This document shows positions 21,839 to 31,555 of a DNA stretch of 64,000 bases, piece by piece. The notes under the pieces are model-generated. The model was not told the origin of the DNA. It searched no databases and saw nothing but the letters and a program-made list of their open reading frames with translations. This stretch comes from Gnetum montanum (Eukaryota > Streptophyta > Gnetopsida > Gnetales > Gnetaceae): positions 660,146 through 724,145 of the forward strand of contig MNCI01022386.1 in the NCBI GenBank assembly GCA_015680685.1, given 5' to 3'. Both the position numbers and the translations under genes were made by a program. Numbering within the stretch: position 1 is the first letter of the stretch; each line of letters starts with the position of its first letter.

Positions 21839-22322
21839 CTAGTTTTAAGTCTTGGGAGACTGTCATTGCTGGTTTTAAGTCTCAGCAGACCATGGTCCCA
21901 GTTTAAAGTCTGGGCAGACCGAGAAATGCTAGTTTTACGTCGTAGCGAATGGTGGTGAGGCTGATTTATGGTCTCAGTAGACTGTGCTGTGGATGTTAGT
22001 TTTATGTCATGACCCAGGGACAAGTCTGTGCTGGTTTTACGTCTCAGCAGACGGTTACTTACCTTTGTCAGTTTTATGTCATGACGGACAGCCAGTGCCA
22101 GTTTAGCGTCATGGCGGACACGTGCAAAAGATGCCAGTTTTTCATCTTGGCAGACCTGTACAACATTGCTAGTTTTATGTCGTAGCGGACGGTCACAACT
22201 TGCTAGTTTTGCGTCGTGGCGGATGGTCAGTACCAGTTTAGTGTCGTGGCGGACGCGTGAGGGGAGTGCCATTTTTACGTCATAGTGGACTTTTGTTGCT
22301 AGTTTAGCGTCGTAGCAGATGA
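21839..22322 (-). repeat. TatA hairpin array A (about 15 units)
   Basis: Units spaced 25-37 bases, plus-strand consensus GCTAGTTTTAcGTC-n6-GAC. Each has CTAGTTTTA or a close variant followed by a small inverted repeat: GTCGTAGCGGAC, GTCTCAGCAGAC, GTCATGGCGGAC and so on. About ten units keep a perfect GTC/GAC stem, and those with GTCT pair with AGAC. It starts just after the integrase stop. A long frame across it on the minus strand is a by-product of the repeats. Confidence 0.8.
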
Positions 22323-22358
22323 TGATGGCCATACCTGATATATATACTGGAGATGCAA

Positions 22359-23470
22359 CTATATGTAGTATCGCTTCAGATATATATGATTGACAGGGTT
22401 TGGTAACTCATTGCCGTCGACATCCGCTAACTTGAATGCTCCGCTACGATACGCATCAGTCACCAAGAAAGGGCCCTCCCAGTTTGCAGAGAATTTACCT
22501 ACTGCTCGCGAACAGCCTTGAGAACTAAATCTCCCTTCTTGATCGGACACTACTGAAGATTGTGACGATACTTTTCGATTGTATCAAGCGTCTGTATTCA
22601 CTTCTCTTCTACTGAGTCCAAATCCATAATCCGGGACTCGGTGTGTTGAGCCTCATTTATAATGGTGGAGAGGACCATTCTCAGAGAAGGAATTTGCAAC
22701 TCGAGAGGCAGCACTACTTCAGATCCGTAGACTAGGCTATAGGGTGTACTGTTTGTAGCCGTCCTACATGTAGTACGATACGCCAATAGCACATAGAGGA
22801 TTTTTTCGTGCCACCATCTCTTGTTGCTGTCGAGCATCTTCTTGAGCAAATTGATGATGACTTTGTTTGTTTCTTCAGCTTGACCATTCGCTTGCGGGTA
22901 GTAGGGCGAGGAAAAAGATTTTTTAATGCCAAGGCTATCATAGAAGGATTTGGTTTCCGTACTACTAAACTGTGGTCCATTGTCAATCACGATAGTCATC
23001 GGGAGACCAAATCTGGTTACAATATTATCTAAGATGAAATGGAAAATCTGTTGAGATGTGATCTTCCTTAAAGGAATAGCTTCTACCCACTTCGTAAAGT
23101 ACTCAGTTGCGGTAATTATGAAACTATGACCTGCGGAAGATTTCGGCGTGATGGGACCTATGATGTCTAGTCCCTATCGTTGAAATGGCCATGTTATCTG
23201 AGTTGTATGCAACTCTGTAGGTGACACGTGCATAAGGTTTGCATGACGCTGACATGTGTCACAAGTTTTAACCTTTGTCAGGTAATCCTTTTCCATGCGT
23301 GGCCAGTAGTATCCTAAGCGATGGATTTTTAGAGCCATAGCCCGTGGTGCTACGTGTCCTCCGTATAGTCCCTCGTGAACTTCGCCAACTATATGTTGCG
23401 CTTGGTCTTTATTAACACAGGTAAGAAGCACGCCATCAAAAGAGCATCTACAAAGAGTACTGTCTCCTAT
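22359..23470 (-). pseudogene. TatA integrase
   Basis: DNA-strand-transfer enzyme that inserts the element cDNA. Order: HHCC zinc finger (GYYWPRMEKDYLTKVKTCDTC at about 23250-23340), core catalytic domain with all three acidic residues visible (GLDIIGPI near 23160; VIDNGPQFSS near 22980; NGQAEETNK near 22870), and a C-terminal chromatin-contact region WEGPFLVTDAYRSGAFKL ending LKRYY at 22365. A stop near 23173 and another near 22555 break the frame, both single-codon lesions. The triad itself is intact, so loss of activity is recent. No chromodomain is seen, as expected for Tat. Confidence 0.9.
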
Positions 23471-23479
23471 GATGACGTA

Positions 23480-24076
23480 TTACCTAGCCCGCTTGCGGAT
23501 CGCATCTTTCTGCGCGCGTGTCAATTCAGGCGGTATCTTGCCATGCAAGAGGTAAGTTTTAATGTTGTCGTACCATTCTGGCGTGCTTTCCTCGAGAAGA
23601 GAAGATATTTTCACCGCCTGAATGATAGGATCTGTGCAGTCTGTTATTAATGCAGGACAGGTGTCGAACAAGTGTGAGGGTACATTCAAAGCCAGTGTAG
23701 CCAGCGCATCGGCCAGCATGTTATCAGCGCATGGCATGTGTTGGGCATCGATGGTCGTGAACTGCTTCAGAAGATCTTTAGCCTTATCGCAGTAGGGCTG
23801 CAAATGTACAGCTTTGCAGGTGTAGACTCCTGTGATCTGATTTATGATGAGCATCGAATCACCCCTAATCGCCAAATGTCGAACATCAAGTTCGCTGGCA
23901 ATTAGTAATCCCCTGAGGAGCCCCTCGTACTCTGCTATGTTGTTCGTACAGGGGAAGGTTAAGTGATAAGCGTGGAGATGCACATCCTCAGGTGATAGCG
24001 TAATAACGGTGGCAGCACTGCCACCTCTGGCGGTTGAAGCTCTGTCGAAATACAACGTCATCTCGGGGCCTGTCAA
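23480..24076 (-). CDS. TatA second RNase H (archaeal-type, aRNH)
   Basis: A 199-codon open frame beginning MTGPEMTLYFDRASTARGGS. The first acidic residue of the fold is in LYFDRAS. NNIAEYEGLLRGLLIA carries the conserved Glu, LAIRGDSMLIINQITG the middle Asp, and CADNMLADALATLA the last Asp. This is the extra RNase H placed between the RT-linked RNase H and integrase in the Tat lineage. It would remove RNA from RNA-DNA hybrids in the particle. This frame is undamaged over its length, though it is part of a broken polyprotein. Confidence 0.85.
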   Translation of the reverse strand: MTGPEMTLYFDRASTARGGSAATVITLSPEDVHLHAYHLTFPCTNNIAEYEGLLRGLLIASELDVRHLAIRGDSMLIINQITGVYTCKAVHLQPYCDKAKDLLKQFTTIDAQHMPCADNMLADALATLALNVPSHLFDTCPALITDCTDPIIQAVKISSLLEESTPEWYDNIKTYLLHGKIPPELTRAQKDAIRKRAR

Positions 24077-24232
24077 GACAGGGCTTAAACTATGTACATG
24101 TTCGTCTGGGAACTCAGGCTCTATAGTTACGTGGTTGTTAATTGGTGACGTTACTTACTAGTCAGCTATCACTTGGCCTTTCGTAGAAGATTGGCCAATA
24201 TAATGCAGATCGAATTCTGCCGTGATAGCCTT

Positions 24233-25813
24233 CTAGTAAGCTATTTTGCTACTTTCGTATAGGTTGTGCGTAATGGTCCTAAGGATGTTATTTTTGCAGA
24301 TGATGTTAACTTGGCTACGGAAAAGATAATGTCTACACATTTTTAGCATAAATACTAATGCTAGGAAATTACGCTCTACTTCGTTGTACCTCGTTTCGTA
24401 CGCACATAGAGCATGACTCAAGTAGTAGATGGACACTTCCGACCCATCATCCCTCCTTTGACAGAGTAATGTTACTAACGCTACGTCCGAAGTTGCGAGG
24501 TAAATGTAAAATGGTAGGTTCCTTTGTGGCGGGAAAACCGTTGGTAAGCGTTGGAGTTCCTGTTTTAGGCCGTCAAACGCAAGCTGACAATTTTCCGTCC
24601 ATTCGAAATTAACCCCCTTTTTGAGCAAATGGTGCATAGGGTGTAGCTTGTCGGTTAATCTCGAGATGAACCAGCGTATAAACTGTAATCGTCCTTGTAA
24701 CCCGCGTAATTGCTTGAGGTATGTAGGAGGCGTTAACTCGACGATGGCTTTGACCTTATCAGGGTCAACTCGTATGCCGGCTTCCGATACCACAAAACCC
24801 AGCATGCATCTGGTTTTGACCCCGAATACGCACTTCTTTGGGTTAAGCCGGAGATCGTATTTGGAGCATCTTTTGAGGACTAACTCCAGGTCTTCTGAAT
24901 GATCTTCCAACTTTAAAGATTTAACAACTATATCGTCAACATAGTCATTCAGTCTCCCTAAGAGGTAATTGCTAAAGATGTATGTCATGGCTCGTTGATA
25001 CGTTGCTCTGGCATTTTTCAGGCCAAAAGGCATCATAGTATAGCAAAAGGTGCCCCAGGGCGTCATGAACGTTGTTGTCAATTGATGTTCTGGGTTAATG
25101 CGAATCTGGTTATAGCTCGAAAAGCCATCCATGAAGGACATAAGCGCATGCCTAGCTGTCGTATCGACTAGTTGGTCGATACTCGGTAGTGGGAAGTTAT
25201 CCTTGATGGTGGCCTTGTTTAAATCTCGGAAGTCTATGCAGATGCGTATGCTTCCGGTCTTCTTTGGGACGACTACAATGTTAGATACCTAATCCAAGTA
25301 ATCGACCGCACGGATGAAACCAGCCTGATACAATTTGGTGATCTCATCACGCACAGCTAGCGCGATCTCTAGCTTGATTTTTTGTACCTTTTGCCTAGTT
25401 GCTTTAATCTGCGGGTCTAAGATTATGTTATGCTGAATTAACCTGGGATCTAGTCCCGACATATCCTCGTATGACCATGCAAATACCGTAATGTTGTCTT
25501 GCAGGACCTATTTTATAGAATCGTGTGTTTTCTGGTCTAGTAAAGAACTAACCTTAAGCGTTTTGACCTCACCTTTATGCGTAACGATAGAAACCTCATT
25601 GAGGGGGTCTTCGGTTATGTCCCCAGCCTCTAGGTCTAGTGTGCGCGTCGACTATTCTAGCCATTCTGGGGACGTTTCCGACGTGGCTATGGTTACGTAG
25701 TCAAAGGGAGGGTTAATTTCTACTAGCGTAGGGTCGAATTGCCTAACTACCCTCCCGTATGGGCCTGTCAAGGTTAGAGGTGCCGAAAATGTTGCGTCCA
25801 TTTGCTGATCATC
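24233..25813 (-). pseudogene. TatA reverse transcriptase and RNase H
   Basis: From the N-side: a conserved pre-RT segment (FAWSYEDMSGLDPRLIQHN near 25440-25490), VVVPKKTGSIRICIDFRDLN near 25240, FMDGFSSYNQIRINPEH at 25141, MPFGLKNARATYQRAM near 25010, and the intact catalytic YVDD (RLNDYVDDIVVKS) near 24935. RNase H follows, with YIYLATSDVALVTLL and LSHALCAYETRYNEVERNFLAL. In-frame stops include a TAG at about 25289 where relatives have Trp (YLD-stop-VSN) and one near 25654. No frameshift is needed between 25813 and 24233. The reading begins straight after a splice-acceptor-like TTTTGCAG, see 25814-25822. Confidence 0.9.
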
Positions 25814-25822
25814 CTGCAAAAT
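25814..25822 (-). promoter_or_regulatory. candidate 3' splice site before TatA RT
   Basis: The minus strand reads GATTTTGCAG and then GATGATCAGCAAATGG, the first codons of the open RT frame. Ogre elements remove an intron between protease and RT; this would be its end. The donor, near the protease stop at about 31010-31050, is not certain. Confidence 0.45.
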
Positions 25823-26226
25823 CGCCAAATGCGTAAATGATTAGGAGAGAGCATGACGTGGTGTTGTCAAACGTGGAAAGCTAACTGAATTTTGAATATT
25901 GTAAACAGGCTATAATTAATGCTACCTAATTACGAGGTGATAAGATGTAGTAGTTTAACGTCATTTCAGACAGTGGCGCATGCGATATTTGCTGCATTAA
26001 TACCTTGATTTTCGGGTTCCGTTTTAGGAAAGTCCCGCTGAAATCGGATATCAAGTCGGCGATTCTCGCATATAAGTAAGTAGTTTTCGGTGAGAACGGG
26101 CTACTGGCTGTCACGAATTCAAATTCCTAACTGTTACGAAGTGAGAGAAACAGGAGCAGAAGGTTGGAACGTGTAATTTGCGAAGGCATAAACGTGTGAA
26201 GCTGTGAAGGTTTTGAAATTGTGACA
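25823..26226 (+). other. upstream region of the antisense gene
   Basis: About 400 bases on the 5' side of the antisense gene, presumably holding its promoter. I see no clear TATA box. No coding signal on either strand. Confidence 0.35.
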
Positions 26227-29200
26227 ATGGTGCCTAAAGCGAAAAGGAAGAACACGAAATTGGCTAAGATCGACGAGGTGCAAGAGAATTTGGAGTGCGC
26301 TTCGCAGGCAGTGGTCGAAGTAAGGGACCCTACACCCTTGAACCGGTAGACCATCTCTTGCGTATTTGTGCTATTCTAGCAGTGTTTATTGTTGTAGCGT
26401 TGTTCGCGTAAATGAGGGTTTTAGACTATGGACCTCGCATTAAGACGAGGGTTTAATGGGGTTGCGTCTATCACCGTTGTCAAGGACAAACCTTGCGCTG
26501 TTGCAAGGGTTTGGGTGATTTCGGCATGGATAACTAAGCGTAATTTGTAGGTTTTCCATATTTAATCACGCAAATGTGAATCCAGATGTTGATCTATGTA
26601 TTGCGTTTTCTATACAGTATTATGCTAAAGCCTGTCTTAATCGTGTTAGACATCGTTGGGGTTTTGTGCTACATAAACCCGATCGTGCCTAATGTCCCTC
26701 TTCCGCAAACTCGGTTGCATGGGAGGGCCATATGGTTTCGAAAGGGTGTGCTGGAGTTTCTGCAGTTCTTACTGCATAACTACAACGTTATTATATGGTC
26801 TAATTTGTCAGGAAATATTGCTGGTGCCATTTTGGAGCACCTGTTAGTGGGTTCCGCGCAGGGGATCTTAGCTTTCTTGACAGACGGAGCCATTGATACT
26901 GGACGTCCCGAGGACCAAGAACTTAGTGCCCGAGGTTTGAGGTTCTTAAGTTGGATCTGAGAAATGGCCCAGTTTAGTTGCTACCACGCATATAACACTC
27001 TGTTCGCGGCTCGCCATGTCTCGACCTACTTCCAGAACCCAGTAGGCACTGTGCATTATTCAGGCGGGTAAGTAGTTTTGTTGACTGTATTTTTGTTATA
27101 TGTCTATTGTCTGGGTTTTGCAAAGCATAAGATAAGCCTATGTGGTATGGTACAGGTTTTTTATTCATGAGAATAGGTTAGTAGGAGATGGTGATACGTT
27201 GTCATGGACCGAAATGGCAATAAAGGCGTTTACCTCAACTAGCAATGTACGCGCTAGTGTGATGGGGCAGATCGGCTTCGACATTCATGAGTACCCCACC
27301 CGCTATGCTGACATTTTCGAGAATTGCCAGAATCTCGGGTGGCTACATGATGACTAGACCTTGGATCTGCTCCTTACCGTTGAGGACGTGCAGATGAACC
27401 TTCCTCCATTTCTTTTGCCATTTGGACCTGGTAAAACTACTACGTATTCTATTGTTGCGTGGTGTAGTTGTGAATTATGAACATTGCATCATAATTTTTT
27501 CGTTTGACCTGTGTCTTACGTTGTTCAGTCACAGAATCCCGGGAGATTACCCTTACAATTTCCGGCCGCAAGGTCAATATCGTCCTCTTCCGCTACGGCG
27601 ACATCAAGGATGCACAACGCTGGCTCGGCCACGCGGCGGCCCTAGTTGGGGTGGTCACCAAGATCCGAGAAGCAAGGCTAATGCATTTATTTTTAGCCGC
27701 ACCTCCTGATGTCCCCGCCAGTGAAATGCTAACCTTGGTTAACTCCTTCAGCGAAAAGGCAGAGCGTTTTTGCACGCGCGTGCATCACGTACGTGTAAGT
27801 TTTGACATTGACGCTAAGCTCTTTGCAGACCTTTTTGGCATCCCCTGTGATGGCCTTCCCATAGACGAGAAGGCGAAGAGGAGTCTCGACTGCCAAAAGT
27901 GGCTAGAGGAGGGGGTAAGGGTCAAGAAGGAGCCTAAAGGGATTCCTTGTGAAAGAATCAAACTAGGAATCACCAAGACAGTTTATCCCCTTTTCCGGGC
28001 TCGGACTTTCCCCAAAACGCTCTCGCAAGGGAAGTTCTTTTCCATAGAGCAGACCCGTATTATGCGGGAGGTTCTGGAAGAAGGGACCCAGTTCAATTGG
28101 GCAAGCTATTTTGCCGAGGGACTACGCACTGAGATGATCAGGCTTTGTAAGAAGCTCGAGTCTCGTTTCAATGTGCATTATGCCTTCTTCATAGCCTGCC
28201 TTCAGCATTTTGCTGAGTTTTTGGTTGTCCAAAGGAATGGGGTCTGGGTGCAACAAGACTGAGACCAGCTATCTAAACCTTGGATTACACATATCCTCAG
28301 CACTACCTGTGGACAGGATCCTCCGAAAGGGATTGGGGAATCTCTGTTTATAACGACCAGAGGTTTGGCGGCATCTCGACTGTGAGGCCCCGACAGTGTA
28401 GGCGAGATAATGCCTACTTACACTGGCGATGCCTCACGAGGGAAATGTTTGGCGGCGAAAATTGTAGAACCCTCAGCTCGGCGCAAAAGGCTTCTTTTAA
28501 CTAAGGCCTCTGTGGAACCTGAAAGCAATACAAGATGAACTGTGGAAGCTAGGGTTCAACGGAGTAAGCCTCCACTTGGTAAGTGTGAAGGAGATGTATT
28601 GAACACTATATTATGCAATGTTTACTTAGAATATTTGGAATGATATATTAAGAGTATTGTGATATGACCAGTGAAAATTACAGAGCAGCTGACCCCTGAA
28701 ACAGGGGCAGTGATACTAAGTCATGGGGAAGGGGCCCCAGTTTTAGAAAAAGAGGCCCCAACTATTAGAGTGAGCTGTGCACAGACCCTTGTACGTGAGG
28801 AGGCCCCAGCTGTTGGAACCAGCTATGCATAGACTCATGTGCGTGAAGAGGAGAAGGAGGCGGAAGATGTTGGTGAGGTTGCCACTGTCACCGGTAGAGG
28901 TAATGAGTGTATTGGAAATTTTGCAGAGTTCTGTTAATAATTAGAGTTTCTAACTTGACTACGCTACAGGAGAAGAGGATGCATCCACGTCTATTGCTGT
29001 GAGCAGAGCGTGGAGAGACTTTCCTGATAAGTTTGCCTTCATGGAGGGCATTGTCAGTGATATGATCGAGCACCTCGAGCGCATCGATCCTGAAGCTGGT
29101 ACACTGTAGTTATAAAAGGTGTATTTTATTGTACAGTAGTAATATGTCATATATATTGACCATGTTTGCTGTTAGGAGCTCGCCTTCGATGGGATCCAAC

Positions 29201-30307
29201 GGAGCCCATTGATTTGGACACAGTGGAGCCTCCATCAGATGGGGCAGTCGTGCCACGTCACATTTATGAAGAGATGCATAAATGTGCATTATTCTCGACT
29301 CGCTCCTTATGGGAGAGTAAAGGCGTGAATGAAAACCTCTGGAAAAGGCTGCAGAGATCATATTAGAAGATTGACTCTCTGACCAAAGAGGTCGGAGACC
29401 TGAAGTCACGATGCAAATTCCTACAAGCGCGGGAGATGGGTGACGAGGACTGGCGTACTGCTGTTATTGACTACTCCCGTTATTGGACCGCCATAAAAAA
29501 TAGCGTACAAACCAGTCGGGCGTTGGTAGAGCAGTGGATGCAGATAGAGCTCCTAGCTCAGAAAAGCCAAGACTGGAGGGATTATTGCACAAGTGTGCAA
29601 GAGTGGGGGTAGAAGGAAAAGAACCATAAACATTTGTATAAGCGAGAAAGCATCGCTTATCGTCAACATTATTGTGATTCTGTCGTTGAAGCCCAATCCT
29701 TGCGAGTCTTCCTGGACGTCATTGGGGCATCTGAAGTCTTCAAGAAGTTTCAAGAGCAGGTGACTGTAAGTGCGTCCCCGGAAAGGGAGATGACTCTCCC
29801 CGGGGGCCAGACTACGATCCCTACTTTCTTCCCTGACCCGCCTCGCTGGACTAGCATGGAGAAAGGGAAGGTGAAGGCTGGAGCTGCCTTGGAAGATGAT
29901 GTGTGGTCAGACCTAACTGAGGAGGAAATTATGAAGCGCCTGTGGGCCGGCCTAGAAAAGCTTCCTTTTGCTGCGGAAGCAGGGCCATCGCGAGTAAGTT
30001 TAATCATGGCTAAGTCTAAATTTTCCTATTGTTTTGTCAAGTTTTGTCTTGCTAATATGTTTTCTATATCTAGGTGCCCGAAGGGGATAGAGAAGACGAG
30101 CAAGCTGAGGAGCAAGCATAGGAAGAGGAGCGTAGTAATGAAGAGTGTCCCCCTATGGAGCCGGTGCCAAAGCAAGGATCTCATGAAGAGGAAATTCCTC
30201 ATGAAGGAATACTTCACAGAAGAGAAGGTCCACTAGAGGATGATCCATTAGGGCTAGAGCTGGACTTAAGAGATACTGGTGACAGTGGCATTAGGGGAGA
30301 TGCGTAA
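26227..30307 (+). pseudogene. eight-exon antisense gene in TatA (HAD-like / transposon-domain / coiled-coil protein)
   Basis: Exons 26227-26319, 26586-27067, 27156-27430, 27529-28578, 28684-28899, 28970-29098, 29176-29993 and 30074-30307. All introns are GT...AG, phases match, and the sum is 1099 codons. Exon 1 gives a basic MVPKAKRKNTKLAK (nuclear-signal-like). Exon 2 resembles FCP1/NIF HAD phosphatases: VLDIVGVLC (motif I, second Asp of DxD replaced by Val), then VLEFLQFLLHNYNVIIWSNL (motif II). Exon 4 contains VSFDIDAKLFADLFGIPCDG, like plant transposon/plant-mobile-domain proteins. Exon 7 is strongly helical (SLTKEVGDLKSRCKFLQA); exon 8 is acidic. Nine in-frame stops (TGA or TAG), no frameshift. 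It lies inside the presumed sense-strand pol intron. Function unknown; additional ORFs are known in Tat elements, but I do not know one of this make-up. Confidence 0.75.
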
Positions 30308-30497
30308 TTGTGGTTTACGCATGGTTTTATTGATTGGAATCAACAATGGTTATGCTAATGACTGGAAGACTAGCTACGAGATTTTTGTGGTAATTTTAAA
30401 TGCTATTCATTTTTGTTTTGTCTTTTGCATTTTTATCTGCAAAGCGTAAGCATAATTATTAAGGATTTTTCCTAAGTTATGACGATGGAATGGAAGA
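30308..30497. other. spacer after the antisense gene
   Basis: AT-rich 190-base spacer between the antisense stop codon and hairpin array B. Presumably holds the antisense gene's poly(A) signals; none is clear-cut. Confidence 0.3.
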
Positions 30498-30716
30498 GCT
30501 AGTTTAAGGCCATTGCGGGCCATATGTGTAAACTGGGGACTAGTTTTAGGCCATTGCGAGCCACTGCTAGCGTTTGTGTAATTCGGAACTAGTTTTAGGC
30601 CATTGCGAGCTGTCATAGGAGTCTGCGTAAACTGGAAATTAGTTTAAGGCCGTTGTGGGCCATGGCTAGTTTAAGGCCATTGCAGGCCATAACTAGTTTA
30701 AGGCCATTGTGGGCCC
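30498..30716 (-). repeat. TatA hairpin array B (six units)
   Basis: Six units of plus-strand form CTAGTTTWAGGCC-n6-GGCC, starting near 30498, 30539, 30588, 30639, 30665 and 30692. The frame CTAGTTTTA, the six-base loop and the closing half-stem match array A at 21839-22322, but the stem is GGCC/GGCC instead of GTC/GAC. It sits between the 3' end of the antisense gene and the 3' end of protease. Confidence 0.8.
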
Positions 30717-31045
30717 TTTGCGTAATATAGGAAGCGTAAATGATGACAATATACAAATCTGCATAATTAGGCTAAAGTGATTAAGCAACATGAATAGCGT
30801 ACATAAAAGAAATCCAATAGCGTAAAGAGATGGCAAGCGTAAAAATTGAAAACTTTTATAGCGTAAATATGTATTGAATGAAAAACGGACTGCTAAATGC
30901 AAACGGCGATAGCTGATAAAAACGTGATAATGTGCGTAAATGCCATTCTTCAACCATCAATCCTCAGTTGTCTCTTAATGGCCTTCACGTTGAGTGTTGT
31001 GTAAGGGCGGGGGGATTTACGATCTAACTCCCCTACGCCGCCATC
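30717..31045 (-). other. TatA spacer between array B and protease
   Basis: About 330 bases rich in GCGTAA/AGCGTA words like those in the LTR. No gene seen. It should contain the 5' splice site if the protease-RT intron exists; a GATCGTAAAT on the minus strand near 31015 is a weak candidate. Confidence 0.35.
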
Positions 31046-31555
31046 CTAAAATGGCAGGTTGGCCCAAGCTAGACTGTCATCCTTAGTGTCGATTTGTTGA
31101 GGGATTTGGGGATAGGTTTGATCATCCGATGTTTCTATCTCTGAACCCCGTTCTTCTTCAATGTTGTTGACAGTCCTGGGGGTGATTTCATCACCGCGTA
31201 TTACAACCTCCCCTCCAGTGTAGGGTAGGTATATCTCTTGGTGTATCAGTGATGAAACCGCCCTCAGCTGGGCTAACCATGACCTTCCTAAGATCAAGTT
31301 GAATCCAGGCATCTCCTCTACGACTAGGAATGTGGCCTCTGTTGGGAATTGATCTCCTACCACAAATTTGATACGGACCATCCCTTTGACCTGAACCCTT
31401 GCCCCATTGAATGATTTTACGCAAGCTATCGTCGTGGGAGTGATCTGGTCGACCAGACCCAACCTATCCACGATGGAATAAGGAATGACGTTTGTAGCTA
31501 CGCCATCGTTCACGTGTACCCTCCAGATTCAATACTGACCGACCCGAATGGTGAT
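31046..31555 (-). pseudogene. TatA aspartic protease
   Basis: Retropepsin at the end of gag-pro. The active-site region is VNDGVATNVIPYSIVDRLGL at about 31450-31515, with Asp-Gly where relatives have Asp-Gly/Ser. The second half has FLVVEEMPGFNLILGRSWL near 31280-31340, with the usual ILGR-W. It ends at a TAG at 31046, well separated from RT. An in-frame stop occurs shortly before the active site, near 31530. It would process gag and pol. Confidence 0.8.

Noticed and set aside
21839-22322. CRISPR-like array
   Set aside because: Irregular spacing, degenerate units, plant retrotransposon context; no cas genes.
21532-22332. A 266-codon minus-strand frame with repeated 'RHDAKLA' peptides
   Set aside because: It is the translation of hairpin array A; the repeat is better explained as a DNA/RNA structure and the unit spacing is not a multiple of three.
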